A stretch of DNA of 64,000 nucleotides from Aegilops tauschii subsp. strangulata (taxonomy: Eukaryota > Streptophyta > Magnoliopsida > Poales > Poaceae). Positions within the stretch are counted from its first letter, which is position 1; every line of letters starts with the position of its first letter. The stretch is from positions 505,742,544 to 505,806,543 of the forward strand of contig NC_053037.3 of NCBI RefSeq assembly GCF_002575655.3, given 5' to 3'. Below, piece by piece: positions 36,201 through 47,850 of the stretch. The notes beneath the pieces were generated by a model, which was not told the origin of the DNA, did not search any database, and saw nothing but the letters and a program-made list of their open reading frames with translations. The position numbers and the translations under genes were made by a program.

Positions 36201-37260
36201 TTTTATACAGACTTTTGGAGAAGCCTGTATTTACAAGAAAGTGAGTGGGAGCTCTGTAGCATTTCTGATATTGTATGTGGATGACATATTGTTGATCGGA
36301 AATGATATTGATTTTCTGAATAGCATAAAAGGATACTTGAATAAGAATTTTTTTCAATGAAAGACCTCGGTGAAGGTGCTTGTATATTGGGCATCAAGAT
36401 CTATAGAGATAGATGAAGACGCTTAATTGGACTTTCACAACGCACATACCTTGATAAGTTTTGAAGAAGTTAAAAATGGATCAGTCGAAGAAAGGGTTCT
36501 TGCCTGTGTTACAAGGTGTGAAGTTGAGTCAGACTCAATGCCCGACCACTTCAGAAGATAGAGAGAAAATGAAAGTCATTCCCTATGCCTCAACCATAGG
36601 TTCTATCATGTATGCAATGTTGTGTACCAAACCTTATGTGTGCCTTGCTATTAGTTTAGCAGGGAGGTACCAAAGTAATCCAGTTGTGGATCACTGGACA
36701 GCGGTCAAGAACATCCTGAAATACCTGAAAAGGACTAAGGATATGTTTCTCGTTTATGGAGGTGACAAAGAGCTCGTCGTAAATGGTTACGTCGATGCAT
36801 GCTTTGACACTGATCCGGATGACTCTAAGTCACAAACCGGATACGTATTTATATTGAATGGTGGAGCTGTCAGTTGGTGCAGTTCCAAGCAGAGCGTCGT
36901 GGCGGGATCTACGTGTGAAGCGGAGTACATAGCTGCTTCGGAAGCAGCAAATGAAGGAGTCTGATTGAAGGAGATCATATCCGATCTAGGTGTAATACCT
37001 AGTGCATCGGGTCCAATGAAAATCTTTTGTGACAATACTGGAGCAATAGCCTTGGCGAAGGAATCCATATTTCACAAGAGAACCAAGCACATCAAGAGAC
37101 GCTTCAATTCCATCCGCGATCTAGTCAAGGAGGGAGACATAGAAGTTTGCAAAATACATACGGATCTGAATGTTGCAGACCCGTTGACTAAGCCTCTTCC
37201 ATGAGCAAAACATGATCAGCACCAAGACTCCATGGGTATTAGAATCATTACTATGTAATC
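33277..37260 (+). pseudogene. Copia gag-pol, multiply broken
   Basis: Starts at ATG 33277 (MARAIVSLNFNAFLE; the open frame begins upstream at 33226 but homology starts here). The domains are the same as at 1378-5118: CCHC knuckle (CFYCKGTGHWKRNC), protease (FDTGSVAHIC), GAG-pre-integrase, integrase (HTDVCGPM), RT (YVDDILL) and RNase H (AGSTCEAEY, HTDLNVADPLTK). Breaks: TAA at 34426-34428, an extra base in a T run near 36350, TGA near 36414, a one-base loss near 36463, TGA at 36962-36964 and TGA at 37202-37204. The breaks scattered through pol exclude a working polyprotein. Confidence 0.93.
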
Positions 37261-37273
37261 TAGATTATTGACT

Positions 37274-38975
37274 CTAGAGGCAATAATAAAGTTGTTATTT
37301 ATATTTCCTTATATCATGATAAATGTTTATTATTCATGGTAGAATTGTATTAAACGGAAACTTAGTACATGTGTGAATACATAGACAAACAGAGTGTCCC
37401 TAGTATGCCTCTACTTGACTAGCTCGTTAATCAAAGATGGTTAAGTTTCCTAGCCATGGACATGTGTTGTCATTTGATGAACGGGATCACATCATTAGAG
37501 AATGATGTGACGGACAAGACCCATCCATTAGCTTAGCATTAATGATCGTTTAGTTTTATTGCTATTGCTTTCTTCATGAGTTATACATGTTCCTCTGACT
37601 ATGAGATTATGCAACTCCCGAATACCAGAGGAACACCTTGTGTGCTATCAAACGTCACAACGTAACTGGGTGATTATAAAGATGCTCTACAGGTGTCTCC
37701 GATGGTGTTTGTTGAGTTGGCATAGATTGAGATTAGGATTTGTCACTCCGTGTATCGAAGAGGTATCTCTGGGCCCTCTTGGTAATGCACATCACTATAA
37801 GCCTTGCAAGCAATGTGACTAATGAGTTAGTTGCAGGATGATGCATTACGAAACGAGTAAACAGACTTGCCGGTAACGAGATTGAACTAGGTATGATGAT
37901 ACCGACGATCGAATCTCGGGCAAGTAACATATCGATGACAAAGGGAACAACGTATGTTGTTATGCGGTTGGGCCGATAAAGATCTTCGTAGAATATGTAG
38001 GAGCCAATATGAGCATCCATTTTCTGCTATTGGTTATTGACCAGAGATGTGTCTCGGTCATGTCTACATAGTTCTCGAACCCGTAGGGTCCGCACGCTTA
38101 ACGTTCGATGATGATTTGTATTATGAGTTATGTGATTTGATGACCGAAGTTTGTTCGGAGTCCCAGATGAGATCACAGACATGACGAGGAGTCTCAAAAT
38201 GGTCAAGAGGTAAAGATTCATGTATTGGAAGGTTACATTCGGACACCGGAATGGTTCGGGTTGTTTCGGATAAGTTTCGGAGTACCGGGGGTTACCGAAC
38301 CCCCCCGGGAAGTTCATGGGCCTTCATGGGCCTTAGTGGAAAGGAGAGGAGGTCCACAAGGGAGGCCGCCCCCCCATGGCCAGTCCGAATTCGACTAGGG
38401 AGGGGGGCGGCGCCCCCTCTTTCCTTCTCCCCTCTTCCTCCTTCCCTCTCTTGGAAAGGAAGGGGACTCCAACTAGGATTGGGAATCCTAGTTGGACTCC
38501 CCTATGGCGCGCGCCCCCTATGGCCGGCCTCCTCTCCTCCCCCCTTTATATACGTGGGAGTGGGGCACCCCAAAGTCACACCAAGTATTCTCTTAGTTGT
38601 GTGCGATGCCCCCCTCCACAGTTACACACCTCGGTCATATCGTCGTAGTGCTTAGGCGAAGCCCTGCGCCGGTAACTTCATCATCACCTTCGCCACGCCG
38701 TCGAGCTGACGGAACTCTCCCTCGTCCTCAACTGGATCAAGAGCTCGAGGGACGTCATCGAGCTGAATGTGTGCTGAACACGGAGGTGCCGTACTTTCGA
38801 TGCTTGGATCGGTTGGATCGCGAAGACGTTCGAATACATCAACCACGTTACTAAACGCTTCCGCTTTCGGTCTACGAGGGTACGTGGACACACTCTCCCC
38901 GCTCGTTGCTATGCCTCTCCTAGATAGATCTTGCATGATCGTAGGAATTTTTTTGAAATACTACGTTCCCCAACA
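37274..38975 (+). repeat. 3' LTR of the WIS-like Copia, first bases deleted
   Basis: The sequence runs from GATTATTGACTCTAG straight into AGGCAATAATAAAG, so the polypurine tract and about the first 17-19 bases of the LTR are gone. CTAG is shared by both sides of the junction. Ends GTTCCCCAACA at 38975. TATA-like TTTATATA at 38545-38552. Confidence 0.9.
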
Positions 38976-38980
38976 CATCA

Positions 38981-39239
38981 TTGTTGGATGGAAGGATTTA
39001 CTTTGTGAGTACAAAATGGCAGCTGGACAGAGACTGATCTTCGTGATCCGCCAAAGAGGTGATGAGGTTCTCCTATTTATCAAACCAATGTCTTCTCAAT
39101 CTATTTAATCCAAAAAAATCTAATGAATAGTAGTTATGTCATGTTGCGTACTTCCTGTTCGTTGCATCATGTTTTCTTACTATTATTTATAATGTTTTTA
39201 TCCATAATAATGCTTTTTGGAGTAATTCTAATGCGTTTT
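38981..39239. other. Flank of the Copia insertion, nothing recognised
   Basis: Continuation of the sequence left of 30374. AT-rich; no gene or repeat ends recognised. Confidence 0.4.
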
Positions 39240-40675
39240 CTCTCATAATTTGCAAGGTACACACCAAGAGGGAGAATTCCGGCAGCTGGAAATCTGGACC
39301 TAGAAAGGCTACGTCAAGCCACCTATTCCGCACAACTCCAAACAAGCTGAAACTTCACGGAGATTTTTTATGAAATATTTAAGAATTATTGGAGCAAATA
39401 ACTACCAAAGGGGGCCCACCAGGTGGGCACAACCCACCTGGGCGCGCCAGGGAGCCCAGGCGCGCCCTGGTGGGTTGTGCTCACCAAGGCCCACCTCCGG
39501 TGCCCATCTTCTGTTATATAAGTCATTTTGACCAAGAAAAAAAAAATAAGAAGAGGACTTTCGGGACGGAGCGCCACCGTCTCAAGGCGGAACTTGGGCA
39601 GGAGCACTTTTGCCCTCCGGCGGAGCGATTCCGCCGGGGAAACTTCCCTCCCGGAGGGGGAATTCATCATCATCATCATCACCAACAACTCTCCCATCTT
39701 GGAAAGGGCAATCTCCATCAACATCTTCAGCAGCACCATCTGATCTCAAACACTAGTTCATCTCTTGTGTTCAATTTTGTTACCGGAACTATAGATTGGT
39801 GCTTATGGGTGACTAGTAGTGTTGATTACATCTTGTAGTTGATTACTATATGGTTTATTTGGTGGAAGATTATATGTTCAGATCCATTATGCTATTTAAT
39901 ACTCGTCTGATCATGAGCATGTTTATCATCTGTGAGTAGTTACTTTTGTTCTTGAGGTCACGGGATAAATCATGTTGCAAGCAATCATGTGAACTTGATA
40001 TGTGTTCGATATTTTGATAGTATGTATGTTGTGATTCCCTTAGTGGTGTCATGTGAACATCGACTACATGACACTTCACCATCTTTGGGCCTAAGGGAAT
40101 GCATTGTGGAGTAGCAATTAGATGATGGGTTGCGAGAGTGACAGAAGCTTAAACCCCAGTTTATGCGCTATTCCGTAAGGGACCGATTGGATCCAAAAGT
40201 TTAATGCCATGGTTAGAATTTATTCTTAATACATTTCTCGTAGTTGCGGATGCTTGCGGGAGGGTTAATCTTAAGTAGGAGGTTTGTTCAAGTAAGAACA
40301 ACACCTAAGCACCGGTTCACTCACATATCAAATTATCAAAGTAGCGTACACAAATCGAACCAACATGATGAAAGTGACTAGATGAAATTCCCGTGTACCC
40401 TCAAGAACGCTTTGCTTATCATAAGAGACCGTTTTGGCCTGTCCTTTGCCTCAAAAGGATTGGGCTACCTTGCTGCACTTTTGTACTACTATCGTTACTT
40501 GCTCGTTACAAATTATCTTGCTATCAAACTACTCCGCTACTTACAATTTCAGAACTTGCAGACATTACCTTACTGAAAACTACTTGTCATTTTCTTCTGC
40601 TCCTCGTTGGGTTCGACACTCTTACTTATCGAAAAGAGCTACAATTGATACCCTATACTTGTGGGTCATCACTCC
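39240..40675 (+). repeat. LTR-like repeat segment (Gypsy type, family unnamed)
   Basis: Contains features I associate with long LTRs of non-chromodomain Triticeae Gypsy elements: a TATA-like TTATATAAG near 39514, an internal inverted GC-rich block (39415-39490, GGTGGGC...GCCCACC), a (CAT)n run at 39664-39680, and the end GGGTTCGACACTC...TTGTGGGTCATCA near 40672. Neither a 5-bp duplication nor a certain left terminus was found. Frames inside are not genes. Confidence 0.5.
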
Positions 40676-41209
40676 ACCACTCCTGCTCGTGATGTCATAT
40701 ACTTTTGGTAATGACGTGCTGATGTACCAAATGTTTGATGTATGTCTACACTAATCATGCACTATAAAAACAAGATGTCCATTTTTAATACTATATGCTT
40801 CTGTTAGGAGATTTTGATGTATAGTGGTAAGCATCATTTTACGACATGTTAAGGAAGTTAGAAGTTTCTTAGAAAAATAACTGTGATACATAAATGTTAA
40901 ATACTAAAGTAGTATAAAAATATCAGGTCACATGATTGAAAGAACAAATGTGAGCACGTACAAAAAGGAATCACTAGATTTAAATTTGAGGAACTTAAAT
41001 CATAGGGAAAACAAATCCGATTTCAATATGTCTAAATCTCTGCAATAATAGCAGGAAAAACCCAAGAACACACATTTAAACCCTTAGCCTAAATCACTTG
41101 AGCTAACCCCTCTATCATTTAGGCCATGCTTACAACCATCATAGAAAATGAAAACGAAATGCGACAGCCAAAAGCGTTGCCTAAAATCAGACCGGGACGT
41201 CACCAAAGT
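40676..41209. other. AT-rich stretch, nothing recognised
   Basis: About 530 bp without a coding frame or repeat signature I can name. Confidence 0.35.
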
Positions 41210-41334
41210 TGAAAGGGGGCTGCCAGCGGAGGAAATCAGCTAGTGGCGGTTTCCGTCAGTGAAAAGGATTTGTAGCGACGGTTTCTTTCCCGTCACTGAG
41301 GTTTTCCTCACTAACAATCACAAATTTTGTAGTG
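41210..41334 (-). mobile_element. CACTA transposon terminus
   Basis: On the minus strand the end reads CACTACAAAATTTGTGATTG, the CACTA-superfamily terminus, followed by repeated GTGACGG/CAGTGA-type motifs that look like subterminal repeats. The opposite terminus was not identified with confidence. Confidence 0.65.
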
Positions 41335-41627
41335 TTTGTTCCTAACATAATTTTGACATTCTCCTAAACCTTTGGCAATGGGAATTTGGACTTCACAAAA
41401 ACATTTCCTCTTTCTTGACCTCTGTAATATTGGAACTAAGAGAATTACAGGTATTACTCCCATGCTAGCTAACTTTTGCATGCTAGCTAATTTTTGCATG
41501 CTTGCACGAAAGATATGCATACATTTTTGGACTGTGGTTTTCAATATAAGCTTTAGAGTTAACAAGAATGAGCTTAGGCAGTCAACCTTATTACTCCAGG
41601 ATGAGTAAGGGTTAAGTGTGGGGACGT
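41335..41627 (+). mobile_element. 3' internal tail of a Gypsy-type element
   Basis: The CACTA end interrupts this piece on the left. It ends with GAGTAAGGGTTAAGTGTGGGGA just before an LTR-like start, the polypurine-tract position of Athila/Tat-like Gypsy elements. Short motif CATGCTAGCTAA occurs twice at about 41461-41490. No intact frame. Confidence 0.5.
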
Positions 41628-43060
41628 TGATACTCTGTTTTATACGCATTTTTAAGCTCATTTGTTGCATATTATCTCCCTATATCATATCATATTGAAC
41701 CAAGTACATGTCCATTATGCATGATTTTGGTTTTTACTCTACTCATTGTGAGCATTGCATAATTTATGTTTTATTTGTTTTTCTTTATTTTGTTGTGTCT
41801 ATGGTTGATTTGGAGCAACCATAGACCAAGCACGATGAAAAGGCCAATGATGGGTTCAATACGGAGGACTTCGAGGCACCATACCTAGGCATTTTTTAGA
41901 ATGTGACATTTTTCAAAGTGCGTTCATGCGATTCTAACGAGCCCAAGAATGGCAAAATGGGAGTTCATATGAAGAAATGACGGCCAATTTACTAAACAAG
42001 TACATAGCAAAAGACGACGCTCGGTACGATCATACTGGGCGTATCGGCGATCGTACCAGGCCAAGAAAAGGCCGAAATCACCCGGATTAGAAGCTATGCT
42101 TTGTGTATTTTATCCCCGTTTGTTCCCATGACTTCCTTGGTTACCAAGGAGGTATAGGGATTGTCTTTGGCTCATCTAGAGCAATTGGATCAAAGGAGAG
42201 CAACTACATCAACAGAGGAGATTCGAGAGGGCCTCCTATATATACCTAGTCGCCGGCCAACACGCTCATATCAATCTCCATCACCTCCACCGATGCTCCA
42301 AGACCTCCTCCACCAGAGGGGAAGGGCCAAGAACAATTAGAAGGAAGATGAAGGCTCCACTGCCGCACCACACCAGCCTTTGGGCCAGTGCCATCTTCAT
42401 CAACACCGATGCCATCTTCATAAACACCGCCATGCCTATCTCCTCCTTCGACTTGGTGTTGGCTTATACCTTGTTCATCTCCACTAGATTTATTATTTAC
42501 ATGTTTCAGTAGTTTTACTTGTTCTCGGAGATATGGATGAACCCTTACATGATTAGAACTGAATTCTTATAAGTGATATGATATCCTCGTGTTTATGTTT
42601 AGTTGATAGCCTTCATGAATGTTGAGAGAAGGCCTCGCCCGCATTTTTTGCCTTGATTGGCCATGGAGCATATTACTATTGAAGTAGAGAGGTTTAGGAT
42701 AGTTGAGGCAAATAGGTTACAATAATATCCTCTCTTCCCCGCCTTTGTGATTAGGTAGGGGAGTAGCGGCAAATCCTGGAAGGTTGCGTCCAAGGGGAAA
42801 CCCTTATCATTTGTAGTGAAAACCGGCATGGCAAAACTATGGTGGTGGCGTACGTGATACAGATTCTGTGATGTAGAACCTATTTGTATCGGGATCCGCC
42901 CACTTTTAACACATAACACATGGCTAGAGAGATGCAAGACTAGAACTATGCTTCACATCTGTTGTGTAGATCATGCTAGTGGTGATGAGTCTGAAACCTG
43001 TGAAAGCACCTTACTGCTCAAGCATCACCCTTTCTAACTTAGTACTATCTTTTTATTTTC
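41628..43060 (+). repeat. LTR-like sequence following the Gypsy tail
   Basis: Begins TGATACTCTG right after the purine tract. TATA-like CTCCTATATATACC at 42233-42246 is in the position of an LTR promoter. The right terminus cannot be fixed by eye; about 43060 is a guess. Confidence 0.5.
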
Positions 43061-44053
43061 AATTTAACTTTTATGTTTGTAGTTTAGATAAATACCCTAT
43101 ATTTTCCATAGGAACTTATAGGATATGATATTTCCAAAATCCGGTTTGGATGCATACAGAACTGCGTAAGTGACAACATAGTTGCGGGTTTAGTAGTGCC
43201 TTCCTTGTCATACAAAATGAAAACCAGCATAAATAGGGTAACTTAAAATAATCTAAAATAAATTGGTATTTTCCAAAAATCATGTGAGTATTAACTCAAC
43301 AAAATCAAATTAAACCTTATTGAAATCTCAACTAAATCAAAACTTTCCTTACCTTTCCGTACCCATAGCCAAATCAAACCTTACCATAGCCTCGATCAAA
43401 TCAAACCTTACCGAAATCTCAACTAAATCAAAACTTTCCTTACCTTTCCCTACTCATAGCCAAATCAAATCTTAACAAAGCCTCGACTAAATCAAAACTT
43501 TCGTTACCTTCCCCTATATATACTCAAATCAAATTAAACCTTACCAAGATCTATAATATAGTGGGTGTAACTATATGTGGAACAAAATTGATGTTGAACC
43601 ACTAAAATATGTACCCTCACTGCAACAAACCAGTAATTAGCTAGTAAAACAATTGACCTCCCCGCAAATATTGGAATCTTTTGGTCTAATCAATCCTTAG
43701 ATTTCATTTGACTTCATTTCAAGTTCGTTGTCCAAGTAGAAAGTAAGAAAGAAATGACGATGCGATCACAACTACACTAATAAACATCGATTTTTCACAA
43801 AAAAGATATAATATTGATCCAGACACAGCTGACATAGCCCAACGATCGACTCGGTTTTTCCTCCCCACTGCCCTGTCGTCTCCACAGTTTCACCACCACG
43901 CACTGCCCCTTCAATCTGCAGATAACCTCGGTTGGACTGTCAAAATCAAGTGTTCATATCTGACGTGATTTGGACCTAGCTAGAATAAGGCCAAGCCGGT
44001 CCACGTTGAATGCTTTCACTCAAAGCACGCAGGTGACCCGAGACCCTATTAGC
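43061..44053. repeat. AT-rich stretch with a degenerate tandem repeat
   Basis: Between about 43306 and 43550 a unit containing CTCAACTAAATCAAAACTTT and CCTTACC...CATAGCCAAATCAAA recurs about three times with changes, a small minisatellite. The rest holds nothing recognised. Confidence 0.65.
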
Positions 44054-44056
44054 TTA

Positions 44057-45502
44057 GAGCATCTACAACTAGACCTCTCAAACCCGTCTCAAACGCCCGG
44101 GCAGGTCGCCCGGTCACTGCCTGGTCATGAAATTTGGACCCAGACAAGCCTCTCAAACCGCCCTCAAGCATCCGGGCTGACCGGCACCCCCCATATTTGG
44201 GCTGGATATGGGGCGGTCCAGGCGCGTCCGGGTGCGCCCGCCACGTCGACTTGGCCCAGCTGGCCCATGGCTGCCCCACAAATATCGCCGTTCGGAAAAC
44301 CCTAGACCGCAGTCAAGCCGAACTCCACTTCACTCCCCTCTTCGTCCACTCCACTTCCAATCCCCTCCAAACGCATCCGATGGCCGGCGACCGAAACAGC
44401 GCTGCCTCCGGTCGGGACTCCGGCTCCGACGACGACTGGTCTAGCCTGCTGCGCGAAGCGGACCCCGACGATGTGGAGGAGGTCGCCCTCCGCATCTCAT
44501 TGAGGCATCTGGTCGTTGACCAAGGCGGATCCGGCAGCGGCTGATCCACTTCGTCAGCGCCCGGCGCCCGTCGACACAACGCCCGCGATGTCGCCGGCCC
44601 TTCCCGCCCGGCGCGCAGCTCCGGCCACTCCGCTCCGCTCCCCCATGTACGCCGCCCACCATCAGCACCCTCTGCCCCGGAGGTGGTGCCCGGCCACCGC
44701 TAGGTCCACGTGCCCGCGGCGGGGCCGACGCACACTCGGACGCCCGAGTCGGAGGCACGAGCAGCCCGGCACGAGCGGCAGCGGGCGAGGGAGAGGGCAG
44801 CGGCGTTCGAGTCGATGTCCGCCCACCGTCCGTGTTTGAGTGCGCCGGTCGATCCCGAGGCAGCGCTCCTCGCTTCTGTCCTCCGCCGCTCGCTCACGAC
44901 GGCGGAGACGGATGCGCGGCGCCTCCACCGCAAGAATGGCAAGGCGCTCTGACCCACCATCGAGTTGTTGGAGTGCGAGGCAACAAAGGAGGCGGCGGCG
45001 AAGGCGGCCCGCCATGCCAAGGAGCAGGACCGCCTGCTCCGTAGGCTGTCGGGCATGAGGTGCAGCTCCAACTCGGATATGACGGACGACTAGCCTCCAG
45101 CTCCGATGACGACGCGCCTCCGCACGTCGACGCCTACACGGAGGAGGGGCACAGCCGCGCCGACAGCCGGAAGGGGAAGGGGTCGGCGAGGAAATGGTGA
45201 TTTTCTCCGCCCTTCCTCGTTCTGTTTATATTTTATCTATGTTTGTAGTATGGATTTGCACTGTCCGCCGTTGAACTCCGATGAATCATGTTCCTTTTGT
45301 TCGGCTAATCCGATGAACTGCGCTATGATCATGTGTTTTACGTAGCGTTGCATGAATTGCATGGTTTTGAGGTTTACAATATGAGGGACGCGAGTGTGGA
45401 AGACGAAATATGAGGCGTGCCCGAGCTGTGCCCGCGGACGCGCCTGGGCGCATCCGCGGGCGTTTGAGGGGTCTGATTTGTCAAATGCGGCTGTAGATGA
45501 TC
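44057..45502. mobile_element. PIF/Harbinger-like TIR element, 1446 bp
   Basis: Left end GAGCATCTACAAC, right end GCTGTAGATGATC, inverted, with TTA on both sides (44054-44056 and 45503-45505). GC-rich cargo between 44330 and 45210. No transposase. Confidence 0.82.
44380..45200 (+). pseudogene. Decayed cargo gene in the Harbinger-like element
   Basis: From ATG at 44380 one frame reads MAGDRNSAASGRDSGSDDDW, then an acidic/helical part. After stops at 44542-44544 and 44702-44704 it continues with a long charged helix (ARAARHERQRARERAAAF). Further stops lie near 44951 and 45091. The tail (SSDDDAPPHVDAYTEEG ... GKGSARKW, stop at 45198-45200) needs a frame change. I recognise the C-terminus as one I have seen in many repetitive Triticeae predictions, but no domain can be named. 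The stops are in positions where CAG or CGA would restore the frame. No known function. Confidence 0.6.
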
Positions 45503-45525
45503 TTAGTTGATATTTGTAGCAAGTA

Positions 45526-45568
45526 CTTCCCCTGTAAAGGACCATAAGACCGTTTAGATCACTACTGT
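45526..45568. mobile_element. Half of a Stowaway MITE
   Basis: After TA, CTTCCCCTGTAAAGG...AGACCGTTTAGATCACTACT is a diverged left half of the MITE type at 20700-20780. The right half is absent. Confidence 0.6.
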
Positions 45569-45573
45569 ACTAC

Positions 45574-45644
45574 TGTGCGGCCGGAGGGAGGGAGGGGGCA
45601 GATAGAAAAAGGCGCCCCTGTGCCACCGACGGGCGGGCCAGGGG
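45574..45644. repeat. Fragment of the GRF-carrying Harbinger family
   Basis: GCGGCCGGAGGGAGGG...GATAGAAAAAGGCG...GCCACCGACGGGCGGGCC matches 12895-12963 and, inverted, 52005-52070. It ends exactly where the Mutator-like inverted repeat starts. Confidence 0.75.
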
Positions 45645-46274
45645 GATTTTTTGTCCAAAAGGACCCCCTGGCCAACAGAATTGCCAAAAAGGACTACTCG
45701 TCGAAAACATTGACAAAAAGGACCCCCTAACTAGTGGCGGCAGGCAACACGTGGCACCTGCCGCCACGCCAGGAGGCGGCCGCCCGGGTAAAATGTTTCT
45801 CGTACAGTGCCACGAGCCAGGACGAAACAGGCAAGGCCAAGTGGGCCCTGCCGCCACCGGGTGAGGTGGCCTCTCCTGCCCATGCCGCGCCCAGGCCAAG
45901 AGGCATAGCTGCACGCGCGACGAGACTGCGGGCCATGCCGCCACCGCAGTAGGCGGCCGTGCTGTTTGTGCTGCATGCGGCCCGACAACCTGTCCTATTG
46001 CAGACTGGGATGATTCCCACGCGCGCAACGACGACGAATTTCACGGGCCGACTGTTGCAAACTGGGCTGATTCCCACGTGCGGAGGATGGCGAATTTCAC
46101 GGGCGGGAATCACTCCGGCTTTTGCTTCTTTTGCCTCAGCGGATGCGACGGCACTGCGGGAATCACTCTGACTATTGCTTCAGCGGATGCGATGGCACCG
46201 CGGGAATCACTCACTCGCTGCGGGAATCCGAAGCTGCGGGAACCTGTTGTGCCGACACTACAGGGATCCTCTTC

Positions 46275-46345
46275 CTTTTATATAGTATGCTTCTGCTCCG
46301 TGCGCAAGCACACTGGCCTCCTCTTCTACCCTCTGAGTGTGTAAG
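46275..46345 (+). promoter_or_regulatory. TATA-like promoter just inside the left TIR
   Basis: TTTTATATAG at 46277-46286 lies immediately inside the left TIR, upstream of the PMD reading frame. Possible spliced leader exons end at AAAG/GTAAG (46447) and CAAG/GTATG (46626). Inference from position only. Confidence 0.4.
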
Positions 46346-47850
46346 AACAGAGAGAAAGAAAAACTCACTAGGCACTTTCACTCGTGATTTAGGGCGATTT
46401 AGAGTTGGATTTTGAATATGTTGAAGTTGAAGAAAAGATAGACAAAGGTAAGATCTATCCATTTTTGTTGGTTTCTTTTGCATGCATGACGTTTTTACTC
46501 TTTTTGTTTAGTTCATAACTATGTGTTATCTGTTTTGTTAGGCATTATTTCATCACTTTTTGGAGTCATTTAGAGCTTCAGGAGTACGATTTGCCTAGCA
46601 AAGTGAACTACGAAGTTGAAGATCAAGGTATGAGCTTTGCAATACATTGATTTTTTTTGTGCATGCAGGGTGGTAATTAGTTAGTCTTTTAGCTCGTTAT
46701 TAGCTATGCAATGTTAGTGCTTAGAGGTTAGAATAATTTCAGACGACAGATGTAGCATTTATAACATTTTTTTAGAAGAGTAGGTTGAAGATGTTGTATC
46801 AATGTTAGGTGCGTCCATTAGTATTGACATGCGAGAAATCTTAATACGGTAATTAAGAAAATCTTGTAGGTAATTGTTCATTGCATGTGGTATGTCATTT
46901 CATGTGGTATGTTTATTAATAAGTCTATAGTTAGGAAACCATAGGTCTACTTTGTTATGTCGCAATAATCTAAATTTTATATGTTAAGATTAGGTGCTAA
47001 TGTACTTGATGATGTATGTAATTAGGTAAAATAATTCATCTTAGTAGCAAACAAGGAGGAGATGACGTGATTGAAGAAATTGTGTTTCCATCTTCGTTGT
47101 CCCTTTTGAGGTGATGACCACATACATGCAAGTCTATGTTCATACTTTTGATAGCAGAAAGAAAAATCCGTGTGTAATATTGATGTTCATGTGATAATAG
47201 GTTGACTCCGTTCATATAGTACTGGTGACGGATATTTATTCGAACCATTTTGACGCTTAATTGCATTCGCAAGCATGTCCACATTGGAGCTAAGGTATAA
47301 AATGACGCCACGATTTTGTTAATATTTTTTATATTGATGTACTATTGTGAATAATGTGCATGCCGATGCAAATATTATTATTTGTAAATAAATGATTGTT
47401 ATTGTATGATATGAAAAAAAATATATAAAGCCGGAAGAAATTAAATGTTTTACTCATATGATATTAAAATGTTATTATCGTACTATTATGTTTAGTGGTT
47501 GTTTGGATAGTGATTAATTACCATCGGTTTTGTCATAACTTGTTGTAAGAAAATTAGATTTTACAATAGTTGTTTTTTTCCAAAAGCTCAGTTTTTGCAT
47601 GTTACGAGAACCAGTTTAGGATATTTTCGGGGTAGTTAGAGAAAAGTAAACAGAGTTTTAATTTGTTACGCTCGTAGACGAGTTTGAGAAAAAATAGATT
47701 TTTAAATACCCGTTAACCAAACAACCCCTTAAAGTCTAAGCAAATGATTCTAGAAACAAACCGAATATTTGTAACGAAAATATGGTTATTATTTTAGTCG
47801 TATGATATGTAAATGTTGTCATCGTTACTAAATGTTCAGTTACTAATTAT
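46346..47850 (+). other. AT-rich leader region of the Mutator-like element
   Basis: About 1.5 kb with no protein frame. It may be a 5' untranslated region with introns for the PMD gene; nothing else recognised. Confidence 0.4.

Larger units (their letters stand above)
30374..38975 (+). mobile_element. Complete but decayed WIS-like Copia element, TSD CATCA
   Basis: Flanked by a perfect 5-bp duplication CATCA (30369-30373 and 38976-38980). 5' LTR 30374-32043, primer site from 32044, leader, gag-pol remnant 33277 to about 37250, 3' LTR about 37275-38975. In one 370-bp stretch of the two LTRs I count about 12 differences, roughly ten times the divergence of the element at 1-8126. The 3' LTR carries extra GC-rich blocks near 38355-38405 and 38505-38520. 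The polypurine tract and the first bases of the 3' LTR are missing. Confidence 0.94.

Noticed and set aside
40759..41334. CACTATAAAA at 40759 as the left end of the CACTA element ending at 41334
   Set aside because: Only about ten bases agree with the right terminus and the flanking three bases (ATG, TTT) do not match.
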